DNA from: JAVBMB01 sp031552995
Lineage (GTDB): Bacteria > Bacillota > Clostridia > Oscillospirales > Butyricicoccaceae
Length of the DNA: 20,999 nucleotides
Reading direction: 5' to 3'
NCBI GenBank assembly: GCA_031552995.1
Contig: JAVBMB010000032.1
Span: 1 to 20,999, forward strand
The first letter of the stretch is position 1. Each line of letters starts with the position of its first letter. A program made the position numbers and the translations under genes. Below, one piece after another: positions 14,488 through 20,999 of this stretch. A model generated the notes under the pieces. It was not told where the DNA came from and searched no databases. It was given only the letters and a program-made list of their open reading frames with translations.

Positions 14488-14949
14488 TAGACATACCGAA
14501 TGCGCCGCAATTCCCTCCATCGCACCTGTAAAGCCCATCCCCTCTTCGCTTGTCGCCTTAACAGATACATAATTAATGTCAATATTGAGGGCTTTTGCGA
14601 TCTTTCCGCGCATTTCATCAATATATGGCGCCAGCTTCGGCCTTTGGGCAACAACCGTCGCGTCAATATTTACTACGGCATATCCCCTTTCGGCCAGCCG
14701 CCGGCCGACCTCCGCCAGCAAAGCAATGCTGTCGGCGTTTTCATACCGCGCATCACTGTCCGGAAACAGCTTCCCTATATCGCCCATCGCAGCAGCGCCC
14801 AGCAAACTGTCCGAGATCGCGTGCGCAAGCACGTCGGCATCGCTATGCCCAAGCAGCCCGACGCCGTCAAAAGGGATTTCCACGCCGCCTATTATCAGCT
14901 TCCTGCCACCCGCCAGCCTGTGCGCGTCATACCCGTGCCCGATTCTCAT
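14479..14949 (-). CDS. ispF: 2-C-methyl-D-erythritol 2,4-cyclodiphosphate synthase
   Basis: IspF closes 4-diphosphocytidyl-methylerythritol 2-phosphate into the cyclodiphosphate in the MEP isoprenoid pathway. The 156-residue product has the metal ligands Asp8 and His10 in RIGHGYDAHRL and His43 in DADVLAHAISD, GHSD at 34-37, the family signature GDIGKLFPDSD, and the C-terminal KATSEEGMGFTG block. Length is typical. It starts 15 bases after the ispD stop, as in many Firmicutes, and ends inside a terminator stem. Confidence 0.97.
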   Translation of the reverse strand: MRIGHGYDAHRLAGGRKLIIGGVEIPFDGVGLLGHSDADVLAHAISDSLLGAAAMGDIGKLFPDSDARYENADSIALLAEVGRRLAERGYAVVNIDATVVAQRPKLAPYIDEMRGKIAKALNIDINYVSVKATSEEGMGFTGAMEGIAAHSVCLVM

Positions 14950-14964
14950 ACATATGCTCTCCCA

Positions 14965-15693
14965 TTAATAGTGGCTTCTTACGCCATTCCCGGATAAATA
15001 GGCCGCGGCAATCATCACATCATCCACAGTCGTCAGCTTGATGTTCGTCTTGCTGCATTCCACAGCGAACGGCTTCGCTCCGATAAGCTCAAGCGCCGAC
15101 GACTCATCCGTTGCATCCGCGCCGCTCTTCATCGCACTGTGAAGTGCCGAATATAACAGCGTTCTTTCGCAAACCTGCGGCGTCATCGCCGCAAAAAGCG
15201 ACCGCCTGTCAAGCGTACGAGCCGTATAACCGTCGCTAACCTCCTTGACCGTGTCAGTAATTTTACACACCGCAACAGCGCATGTTTTCTCATACGCGGC
15301 ACTGCAGACAGAATCGATGTCCGCAACCGCAATGCATGGGCGCGCGGCGTCATGCACCGCCATGAACTGCGCCCGCTCCCCTGCCGCTTCAACGCCGATT
15401 ATTACACTTTCCAGCCTGCTTGCGCCGCCGTTGAGCACCTTCGATACCTTGCAAATTCCAAAGTCATTGATTAGCTTTGTGTACTCAACAATCATGCCGC
15501 CCTTGGCAACAAGAATGATTTCATCAATAAATCTGCTGTTTTCAAACGCAATAAGTGTATGCACAAGAACAGGAATCCCGTCCAACTCAATCAGCAGCTT
15601 GTTCTCTCCCATACGCGTCGAACTTCCGCCCGCGGCAATCACAGCCGCCGTATACGGCCGTGTCGATTTTGTGTTTCTTCTCAGCTTTGGCAT
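14965..15693 (-). CDS. ispD: 2-C-methyl-D-erythritol 4-phosphate cytidylyltransferase
   Basis: IspD couples CTP to methylerythritol 4-phosphate. The 242-residue product has the nucleotide-binding AAGGSSTRMGENK (about 20-32), the HDAARP motif, the central TDTVKEV block and the C-terminal ATDESSALE and NIKLTTVDD segments. The start at 15693 (MPKLRRN) is chosen because AAGGCGGG lies just upstream and the family begins near here; the frame stays open to an ATG at 15759 that would add an unlikely cysteine-containing tail. It follows CarD by 150 bases and precedes ispF by 15. Confidence 0.95.
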   Translation of the reverse strand: MPKLRRNTKSTRPYTAAVIAAGGSSTRMGENKLLIELDGIPVLVHTLIAFENSRFIDEIILVAKGGMIVEYTKLINDFGICKVSKVLNGGASRLESVIIGVEAAGERAQFMAVHDAARPCIAVADIDSVCSAAYEKTCAVAVCKITDTVKEVSDGYTARTLDRRSLFAAMTPQVCERTLLYSALHSAMKSGADATDESSALELIGAKPFAVECSKTNIKLTTVDDVMIAAAYLSGNGVRSHY

Positions 15694-15843
15694 GATTTGA
15701 CCCGCCTTAAGCGTTATTTTCAAAATAAAACAGCACGTCCCTAATCCGGGCCGCGCCAAAAAAAGCTAACTACGGCTTCGGTAAAAACCTTTAATAATAC
15801 ATCACACTGCAACGGCATGCAGGATTCTTGTGCAATACAAGTA

Positions 15844-16320
15844 TTATATTAGCTCTTTATCAATAATATTCTCAACCTGTTCCACAGAAATGTCTTTTGC
15901 CAGCGCTATTTCAGAAACCAAAATAAGCTTTGCCGAGCTGAGCAGCTTGCGTTCGCCGGTCGAAAGACCACGTTCTTTCTCTCTGGCTAAAAGGCTTTTT
16001 ACTACGCACGCCACCTGCCGCAGGTCTCCGCTTTTAATTTTCATCATATTCTCTCGATATCGCCTGTTCCAGTTGGGGCATTCGTCAACAGTTATGCTTT
16101 TTAGCGACGCAATAAGCGTATCGGCCTCATCTGAGCTGATTATATTCCTAACACCGATAGATTCACATGAATCCTTTGGAACCATAACCGTCATAGCGCC
16201 GCAAGACATCCGCATAACGAAATAATCGCGCACTTCTCCGCCAACGCGTTGCGAGATTATCTCCTCAATAATCCCCGCGCCGTGCATAGGATGTGTGATT
16301 TTGTCGCCAATATCGAACAT
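15844..16320 (-). CDS. CarD/CdnL-family transcription regulator
   Basis: The 158-residue product begins MFDIGDKITHPMHGAGIIEE, the hallmark of the CarD N-terminal RNA-polymerase-interacting domain (about 1-60), followed by a helical C-terminal domain containing WNRRYREN and a Leu/Lys-rich helical end. CarD proteins bind the RNA polymerase beta subunit and stabilise open promoter complexes; some Firmicute members answer to stress. ATG 16320 is preferred to a TTG at 16338; the upstream GGGGTAGG is a moderate ribosome binding site. The gene upstream of ispD in many Clostridia is of this family, which supports the call. It has its own promoter at 16375-16403. Confidence 0.92.
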   Translation of the reverse strand: MFDIGDKITHPMHGAGIIEEIISQRVGGEVRDYFVMRMSCGAMTVMVPKDSCESIGVRNIISSDEADTLIASLKSITVDECPNWNRRYRENMMKIKSGDLRQVACVVKSLLAREKERGLSTGERKLLSSAKLILVSEIALAKDISVEQVENIIDKELI

Positions 16321-16374
16321 CTGCCTACCCCGCTGCAAGCTGTAGTCGTCACACTGACTAGAATAGATACGTTA

Positions 16375-16403
16375 ATTATACATTAATGAAACCAAAAATA
16401 CAA
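16375..16403 (-). promoter_or_regulatory. sigma-A promoter of carD
   Basis: On the minus strand TTGTAT (16403-16398) and a perfect TATAAT (16380-16375) are 17 bases apart, 55 bases before the carD start. The AT-rich upstream sequence fits an UP element. Confidence 0.7.
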
Positions 16404-16574
16404 GCTATACCGTTTTTTTTGAAAAAAGCTCCCTTCCATCACACTTTTTGCGGCCTTTTATTGACAAAAATCTTAGAACCTGCTGCATTTTTCGCAATAC
16501 CTCATCGGTGCGAAAAATAATGCTAAAAAAACAAAAAACCTGAAGAAATATTCTTTTAATTTCTGTTTTCAGTG

Positions 16575-16603
16575 TTGCACAAAGCACTATTTGGTGGTAT
16601 ACT
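16575..16603 (+). promoter_or_regulatory. sigma-A promoter of the class I aminotransferase
   Basis: TTGCAC (16575-16580) and TATACT (16598-16603) are separated by exactly 17 bases, giving a leader of about 50 bases before ATG 16661. Confidence 0.75.
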
Positions 16604-16660
16604 TGCAAGTGGAAAAGGATGTAAGAAACCATATAAAATTAGATGTTGGAGGCACCGCAA

Positions 16661-17830
16661 ATGATTGATTATTCAAAAGTTGTCAACCCTATCGTCGCTA
16701 AAGTCAAGCCGTCAGGTATACGCAAATATTTCGGAATCATGGAGACTATGCCCAACGCCATTTCGCTTGGCGTCGGAGAGCCGGATTTTATTACGCCCGA
16801 CCACATTATGCAGGCCGGTATCGACTCACTCAAACAGGGAAAGACCCAGTATACAGCCAACAACGGCCTTATCGCCCTTCGTAAAGAGCTTTCAAAGTAC
16901 CTTGAGCGCCGCTTTCAGCTCTCCTACGACCCCGAATCGCAGATAGTCGTGACCGTCGGCGGCTCTGAGGCTATTGACCTCTGCATCCGCGCTTTCCTTG
17001 CCCCGGGTGATGAGTTCCTCATCCCCGAGCCGGCGTTTGTCTGCTACGATCCGCTCGCCGCAATCACAGGTGCAAAGCCTGTCGGAATCAAAACCACAAA
17101 GGAAAACAGCTTCAAGCTTATGCCTGACGAGCTTAAAAAGGCCATCACGCCCAAGACAAAGCTGCTTCTGCTCTCCTACCCCAACAACCCGACAGGCGGC
17201 ATAATGACCAAAGACGAACTGCAAGCTATCGCAGACGTTCTGAAAGACACAAATATCGTCGTCATTGCCGACGAAATATACGCCGAGCTGACCTATGGAC
17301 GCGAGCACTGTTCGTTCGCCTCGCTGCCCGGGATGTGGGAGCGCACAATTGTCGTCAGCGGCTTTAGTAAGGCATTCGCGATGACCGGCTGGCGCCTCGG
17401 ATATTGCTGCGGCCCTGCCGAGCTTATGCAGTACGTAGCCCGCCTGCACCAGTATGCACTGATGTGTGCCTCCACCCCCGCTCAGTACGCCGGTATCCGC
17501 GCGCTGACGGATGGCGCTGACGATGTCAAGTACATGAGGGAAAAATATGACGAGCGCCGCCGTTTCCTGCACAAGCGCCTGCTTGGCATGGGGTTTGACT
17601 GCTTCGAGCCTGAGGGTGCGTTCTACATCTTCCCCGACGTGTCGATGTTCGCCAAGGACGGCGGAGACTTTGTCGAAAACCTGCTTGCCTCGCAGGAAGT
17701 CGCGGTTGTTCCGGGCGATGCATTCGGCGACAGCGGCAAAAACCATGTCCGCATCTCATACGCATACTCGATGGAGAAGCTGACCGAGGCTATGAACCGC
17801 ATCGAGAAGTTCATCGCAACAAGGAAGTAG
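16661..17830 (+). CDS. class I/II pyridoxal-phosphate aminotransferase (aspartate/aromatic type)
   Basis: A 389-residue fold-type I aminotransferase. It has the substrate-binding GVGEPDF, the YTANNG block, GGSEAIDL, the cofactor-contacting SYPNNPTGG (Asn176), Asp204 and Tyr207 in VIADEIYAEL, the Schiff-base Lys237 in SGFSKAFAMTGWRLGY, and the carboxylate-binding Arg in HVRISYA. Such enzymes transfer amino groups from Asp, aromatic or other amino acids to 2-oxoglutarate; exact specificity cannot be read here. GGAGG (16648-16652) sits 8 bases before ATG 16661, which is preferred to an ATG at 16643. It is a single-gene unit with its own promoter and terminator, convergent with the lysine fermentation operon, so it need not belong to that pathway. 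Confidence 0.95.
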   Translation: MIDYSKVVNPIVAKVKPSGIRKYFGIMETMPNAISLGVGEPDFITPDHIMQAGIDSLKQGKTQYTANNGLIALRKELSKYLERRFQLSYDPESQIVVTVGGSEAIDLCIRAFLAPGDEFLIPEPAFVCYDPLAAITGAKPVGIKTTKENSFKLMPDELKKAITPKTKLLLLSYPNNPTGGIMTKDELQAIADVLKDTNIVVIADEIYAELTYGREHCSFASLPGMWERTIVVSGFSKAFAMTGWRLGYCCGPAELMQYVARLHQYALMCASTPAQYAGIRALTDGADDVKYMREKYDERRRFLHKRLLGMGFDCFEPEGAFYIFPDVSMFAKDGGDFVENLLASQEVAVVPGDAFGDSGKNHVRISYAYSMEKLTEAMNRIEKFIATRK

Positions 17831-17852
17831 CGATTCGCTTACATTACAAACA

Positions 17853-17882
17853 CCCGGCCGCTATTGCGGCCGGGTTTCTTTT
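17853..17882 (+). terminator. intrinsic terminator of the aminotransferase gene
   Basis: CCCGGCCGC (17853-17861) pairs perfectly with GCGGCCGGG (17866-17874) around TATT, followed by TTTCTTTTTT. Confidence 0.95.
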
Positions 17883-17917
17883 TTCTCACTTCCATACGCC
17901 AACCGACTCTAAAGTAA

Positions 17918-17949
17918 ACAAGCCGGAAGCGTATCTGCTTCCGGCTTGT
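17918..17949 (-). terminator. intrinsic terminator of the kam-ato operon
   Basis: ACAAGCCGGAAGC (17918-17930) pairs perfectly over 13 bases with GCTTCCGGCTTGT (17937-17949), loop six. On the minus strand TTACTTTAG follows, and the atoA stop is 17 bases before it. It lies 44 bases from the plus-strand terminator, so the convergent genes have separate stops. Confidence 0.8.
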
Positions 17950-17965
17950 ATAACTAATCTCGGTT

Positions 17966-18616
17966 TTAAAACCTGCCGACCTCGCCCTTGATAAGCAGCT
18001 CTGCCTCTGTAAGCTCCTTGACGCGCTCAACAGTTGTGTCGCTGCTGATTTCATGCAGCACAAGCCCTTCATCAGTCACCTCGATGACGGCCAGCTCGGT
18101 CACAATCCACTTGACTCTCTTATAGGCTGTCAGCGGAAGTGTGCATTTCTTCAGTATCTTAGGAGAGTCGCCTTTTGCGGTGTGCGTTGTCACGACAATA
18201 ACTGTCTTTGCGCCGGCGACAAGGTCCATCGCGCCACCCATCCCGGGAACGAGCTTGCCCGGGATAATATGGCTGGCAAGGCATCCCTGCTCGTCAACCT
18301 GAAGTGCGCCGAGAACAGTTTTGTCGACATGCCCTCCGCGAATAATTCCAAAGGAAGTAGCGGAGTCAAATGTCGAAGCTCCCGGCTTAAGGCTGACAAA
18401 CTTGCCGCCGGCGTTGACAATATACGGATCCTGGCGGTCTTCTGTCGGCGTCGGCCCCATACCCAGTATGCCGTTTTCCGCCTGAGTAAAAATCTCTATA
18501 TCGGCGGGCAAAAAGTCAACAAGCTTTTCCGGCAGTCCGATGCCAAGGTTGACGACGTCGCCGTCCTTCAAAAACTGCGCTGCTCTTGCGGCAATGATAT
18601 CTTTCACATCAACCAT
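17966..18616 (-). CDS. atoA: acetoacetate/butyrate CoA-transferase, beta subunit
   Basis: The 216-residue subunit carries the catalytic glutamate in QAENGILGMGP, along with DGDVVNLGIGLPEKL, FDSATSFGIIRGGH and PGMGGAMDLV. Order, motifs and length match E. coli AtoA. With AtoD it moves CoA between acyl donors and acetoacetate or acetate through a glutamyl-CoA intermediate. Its ATG overlaps the last base of the atoD stop (TAATG), so the two are coupled. In lysine fermentation this enzyme feeds butyryl-CoA/acetoacetate exchange; the kam genes upstream support that role. Confidence 0.94.
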   Translation of the reverse strand: MVDVKDIIAARAAQFLKDGDVVNLGIGLPEKLVDFLPADIEIFTQAENGILGMGPTPTEDRQDPYIVNAGGKFVSLKPGASTFDSATSFGIIRGGHVDKTVLGALQVDEQGCLASHIIPGKLVPGMGGAMDLVAGAKTVIVVTTHTAKGDSPKILKKCTLPLTAYKRVKWIVTELAVIEVTDEGLVLHEISSDTTVERVKELTEAELLIKGEVGRF

Positions 18617-19275
18617 TATCTGGCACCTCCCTGCACGATATAATTGACCAGAATTGCCTGCGTGTGTACATCCTCCGGCCTTATTTCGCCCGGCTCAACT
18701 ATCTTCTCCGCCTCAACTATAACAATATCGGCAGCCATCGCCATGTTGACGCAGAAGTTGCGGCTTGAACCCTTATACCAGACGTTGCCGAACGTGTCAA
18801 CAACAGCGCCCTGAATAAGAGCGATCTTCGCCCGAATCGGTGTCTCCAGCAGATAGTCTTTGCCGTCAACATTAATTTTCTGCTTGCCGATCTCAACATC
18901 GGTGCCGATGCCCGTCGGCGTCAGAATGCCGCCAAGACCGAAGCCGCCTGCGCGAATCTTTTCGATAAGCGTGCCTTGCGGCGTCAGAACAACATCAAGC
19001 TCCCCGGCTGACATTTGCTTGCCGGACTCGGGATTTGTGCCGATATGCGAGCAAATAAGCGTCTTGACGCATTTGTTGACAATAAGCTTACCTATTCCGA
19101 TTTCCGGGAACGACGTATCATTCGCAATAAGTGTCAAATCTTTTGTACCCGCGGCAATAATCTCATCGATTATCATCTCGGGGTTCGCGTTGCCAAGGAA
19201 GCCGCCAATCATAATGGTATCGCCTGTCTTCACCATTGCGGCGGCCTCTTTGGCCGAAATGATTTTATTTTTCAC
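18616..19275 (-). CDS. atoD: acetoacetate/butyrate CoA-transferase, alpha subunit
   Basis: The 219-residue subunit has the glycine-rich GDTIMIGGFLGNANPEMIID CoA-binding segment, IANDTSFPEIGIGKLIVN, SHIGTNPESG, LTPQGTLIEKIRAGG and GLGGILTPTGIGT, closely resembling E. coli AtoD in order and length. The start is GTG at 19275 because AGGAGG lies 5 bases upstream and relatives begin with a Lys/Asn-rich IISAKEA stretch; a TTG at 19290 would place the ribosome binding site inside the gene. It follows kamE by 69 bases and couples to atoA. Confidence 0.93.
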   Translation of the reverse strand: MKNKIISAKEAAAMVKTGDTIMIGGFLGNANPEMIIDEIIAAGTKDLTLIANDTSFPEIGIGKLIVNKCVKTLICSHIGTNPESGKQMSAGELDVVLTPQGTLIEKIRAGGFGLGGILTPTGIGTDVEIGKQKINVDGKDYLLETPIRAKIALIQGAVVDTFGNVWYKGSSRNFCVNMAMAADIVIVEAEKIVEPGEIRPEDVHTQAILVNYIVQGGAR

Positions 19276-19344
19276 ACTTCTCCTCCTCAAGTTGGATTTA
19301 TCTGATTTGCTATTATTCGCTTAAGTTTTCCGGGCTGGAAAATA

Positions 19345-20130
19345 CTATTTCATTCCGCGCTTTACCATCTCCGTCACGGCAAATGTGGCAACATCCTCAG
19401 CAAACTTGCCGGCGCCGAATCCCGCGTCATAGCCAAGTTCTTTTGCAAGCTCATGCGTTATTCTCGCGCCGCCGCAGGCCACTACAAAGCGGGAACGCAG
19501 CCCCTCAGCCTCAAGGAGTTCAATCAGCTCGGTCAAGTTTTGGATGTGAACATCCTTCTGTGTAACGGTCTGCGATACAAGCAGCACGTCGGCATTCAGC
19601 TCAAGCGCCTTTTTAATCAGCTCCTCGTTAAGAACCTGACTGCCCATGTTCAGCGCTTCAATCATCTCATATCGCTCAAGCCCGTAGTGCCCGGCAAAGC
19701 CCTTGCGGTTAATTATCGCGTCGATTCCGACGGTGTGCGCATCCGTTCCGGTCGATGCGCCGACAACGACGATTTTGCGTCCGAAGTTCTCACGGATATA
19801 CGCATTTATCTCCTCCATGCTCATCGTCTCTTCTTCGACGGCAAGCACACTGATAGATGTATAGTCAACTGTATGTGTCGTACTGCCATACACAACATAA
19901 TACGTAAACTCCGCGTCAAGGGGCGCGTGATACGCGACGCCCGACTCCTCAAACCCCATCTTGCGGCATAGCTGAAGGGCGGCCTCGCAGCCCTTTTCGT
20001 CGTCTTTTACCGGCAGTGTAAAGCTCAGCTGAACCTTGCCGTCGTTCATAGTGTCGCCGTACGGCTTAAGCTTTGTCAAATCAAGCGTTTTGTCGAACTC
20101 CGCTTTACTAAGGTTATAGTTTCCGCTCAT
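19345..20130 (-). CDS. kamE: lysine 5,6-aminomutase beta subunit
   Basis: The 261-residue cobalamin-binding subunit of the adenosylcobalamin- and PLP-dependent enzyme that moves the terminal amino group of D-lysine or L-beta-lysine to carbon 5. It has the B12 motif DAHTVG with the cobalt-ligand His132, and Lys143 eleven residues later in NRKGFAGHYG; the characterised Clostridium sticklandii subunit uses His133 and PLP-binding Lys144, an offset of one. Further B12-fold blocks are VLLVSQTVTQKD and VVACGGARIT. Separate alpha and beta genes and this length exclude D-ornithine aminomutase (large fused subunit). Its ATG overlaps the kamD stop by 4 bases. Confidence 0.95.
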   Translation of the reverse strand: MSGNYNLSKAEFDKTLDLTKLKPYGDTMNDGKVQLSFTLPVKDDEKGCEAALQLCRKMGFEESGVAYHAPLDAEFTYYVVYGSTTHTVDYTSISVLAVEEETMSMEEINAYIRENFGRKIVVVGASTGTDAHTVGIDAIINRKGFAGHYGLERYEMIEALNMGSQVLNEELIKKALELNADVLLVSQTVTQKDVHIQNLTELIELLEAEGLRSRFVVACGGARITHELAKELGYDAGFGAGKFAEDVATFAVTEMVKRGMK

Positions 20131-20999
20131 TTGGCAATGCCCCCTTTCAGCAGGTCAACAAAGGGATTAAAATACTCTCCAGACTTGCTCACTACACCGG
20201 AAAGACCCTTGCCGCCGTCCTTAGGCCGCTTAATATCTGCGAATATTCCACGCTCCAGCGTGCCGAACAGGCCAAGCTTTTCAATTTCTGTCAAAAGCGA
20301 TGCGGCCTTTGTCAGCACTTCGTTTGCGCGCGTTTGAATCCGTCCGCCGCTCTTAAACTCAATCTCGTCGCCAAGGTGGTTCATCGTGCGGAAAATATAC
20401 TGCGCGTTTTCTATGGCAAGCGCTCTGTCGGCCATAAATGGGGTGTGAATCGCCTCTGTAAGCATGCCAAGCAGGTGCAGTTTCTGCCCGGTCAATATCG
20501 TCACCATGTTAAAAAGCGCGTCCTGAACATGCCCTCTGAATATATTACCCGTCATGAACTTTGTCGGAGGCATATACTTCAGCGGTGCCTTCGGGAATAT
20601 TTCTCTCGCCATCCTCGCCTGAGCGAGTTCCAGCAGGAAGCCATCCTCTACATCGGGCGATATTTCAAACGCGTGTCCAAGCCCCTGCTGCTCTTCGCGC
20701 AATCCGGCCATCAGCGCCAGCTGCTCGTTCAGGAACTGTGACGCCAAAACGGTATGCGCCTCTTCAACGGCATCGGCCGTTGTTAAATAGTTGTCCTCGC
20801 CGGTATTAATTATTACGCCGGCATACGAGTTGATTAACCTTGAAAAATACTGGTCAACAATCGTGCGCTGCATATTTATGTCACGGAACAGTATGCCGTA
20901 AAGCGCGTCATTCAGCATTACGTCAAGTCGCTCCATGGCGCCCATTGCGGCTATCTCCGGCATACAAAGGCCGCTGCAGTAGTTGCACAGGCGAATATA
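20127..20999 (-). CDS. kamD: lysine 5,6-aminomutase alpha subunit, C-terminal part
   Basis: The frame is open to the right edge of the window, so the N-terminal part is missing; about 290 of about 515 residues are visible. The piece begins in LCNYCSGLCMPEIA, continues with the LNDALYGILFRDINMQRT region, NTGEDNYLTT, APLKYMPPTKFMTGN and the helical LKMF-free C-terminus ending DLLKGGIAK. These fit the TIM-barrel alpha subunit that holds the substrate and PLP with KamE. The overlap with kamE (ATGA) and the same operon order as in lysine fermenters support it. No internal start is proposed; the first ATG at 20963 is internal. Confidence 0.92.
   Translation of the reverse strand, partial: YIRLCNYCSGLCMPEIAAMGAMERLDVMLNDALYGILFRDINMQRTIVDQYFSRLINSYAGVIINTGEDNYLTTADAVEEAHTVLASQFLNEQLALMAGLREEQQGLGHAFEISPDVEDGFLLELAQARMAREIFPKAPLKYMPPTKFMTGNIFRGHVQDALFNMVTILTGQKLHLLGMLTEAIHTPFMADRALAIENAQYIFRTMNHLGDEIEFKSGGRIQTRANEVLTKAASLLTEIEKLGLFGTLERGIFADIKRPKDGGKGLSGVVSKSGEYFNPFVDLLKGGIAK

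Larger units (their letters stand above)
16321..16660. other. 340-base divergent intergenic region between carD and the aminotransferase gene
   Basis: AT-rich by eye. It holds the carD promoter (minus, 16375-16403) and the aminotransferase promoter (plus, 16575-16603). Between them I see no convincing gene; a 75-codon minus-strand frame (16405-16632) lacks a ribosome binding site and runs through the plus-strand promoter. Confidence 0.7.

Noticed and set aside
16405..16632. 75-codon minus-strand frame between carD and the aminotransferase gene
   Set aside because: It lacks a ribosome binding site and overlaps the clear plus-strand promoter; composition reflects AT-rich intergenic DNA.
16892..17746. 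284-codon minus-strand frame opposite the aminotransferase
   Set aside because: Long but antisense to a gene with all catalytic motifs; no ribosome binding site or family match.

Overview
The window reads as a chromosomal segment from an anaerobic, probably spore-forming member of class Clostridia (Bacillota) of moderate-to-high GC content. The evidence is a SCIFF peptide with its radical SAM maturase, a CwlD-type amidase, a CarD-ispD-ispF cluster, B12-dependent lysine fermentation genes, strong AGGAGG-type ribosome binding sites and many intrinsic terminators. I cannot name a genus. No rRNA, tRNA, CRISPR array, transposase or integrase was seen.

Layout. (1) 2-2951 (+): queA (5' end outside the window), rmuC and tgt, closely packed; the queuosine genes queA and tgt are separated by rmuC. 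(2) 3058-6692 (+): yajC, a four-helix membrane protein of the TIGR04086 type, the 46-residue six-cysteine SCIFF precursor, its radical SAM/SPASM maturase, and an M24 (Xaa-Pro aminopeptidase-like) metallopeptidase that seems to use a non-AUG start, closed by a strong terminator. (3) 6810-8917 (+): cwlD and radA, ending in a bidirectional terminator shared with a convergent 41-residue four-cysteine protein on the minus strand (8962-9087). (4) 9211-11426 (+): an HlyD-type adaptor and a MacB/FtsX-type ABC permease with no ATPase gene beside them. (5) 11427-12298: 872 bases without a convincing gene, AT-rich in parts, with several hairpins and a 13-base triplicate repeat, followed by a DUF2726 nuclease-like membrane protein (12299-12841); this stretch looks foreign to its neighbours. 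(6) 12977-16320 (-): a DUF3343 protein and a cysteine desulfurase-family enzyme with a TTG start; then ispD-ispF of the MEP isoprenoid pathway and a CarD-family regulator with its own promoter. (7) 16661-17830 (+): a class I aminotransferase with a clear sigma-A promoter and terminator. (8) 17966-20999 (-): kamD (5' part outside the window), kamE, atoD and atoA, a piece of the lysine-to-butyrate/acetate fermentation pathway.

Working together: QueA and Tgt modify tRNA; YajC belongs to the Sec machinery; the SCIFF peptide and maturase form a thioether-crosslinked (ranthipeptide) product; KamDE and AtoDA carry out two steps of lysine catabolism. The observations most worth checking are the SCIFF neighbourhood (attenuator-like hairpin between precursor and maturase, coupled M24 peptidase with a likely ATT start), the hairpin that places the DUF3343 ribosome binding site in its loop, the small four-cysteine protein, the permease pair without an ATPase, and the structured island at 11.4-12.3 kb. 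All calls come from reading the sequence; no database search was made.
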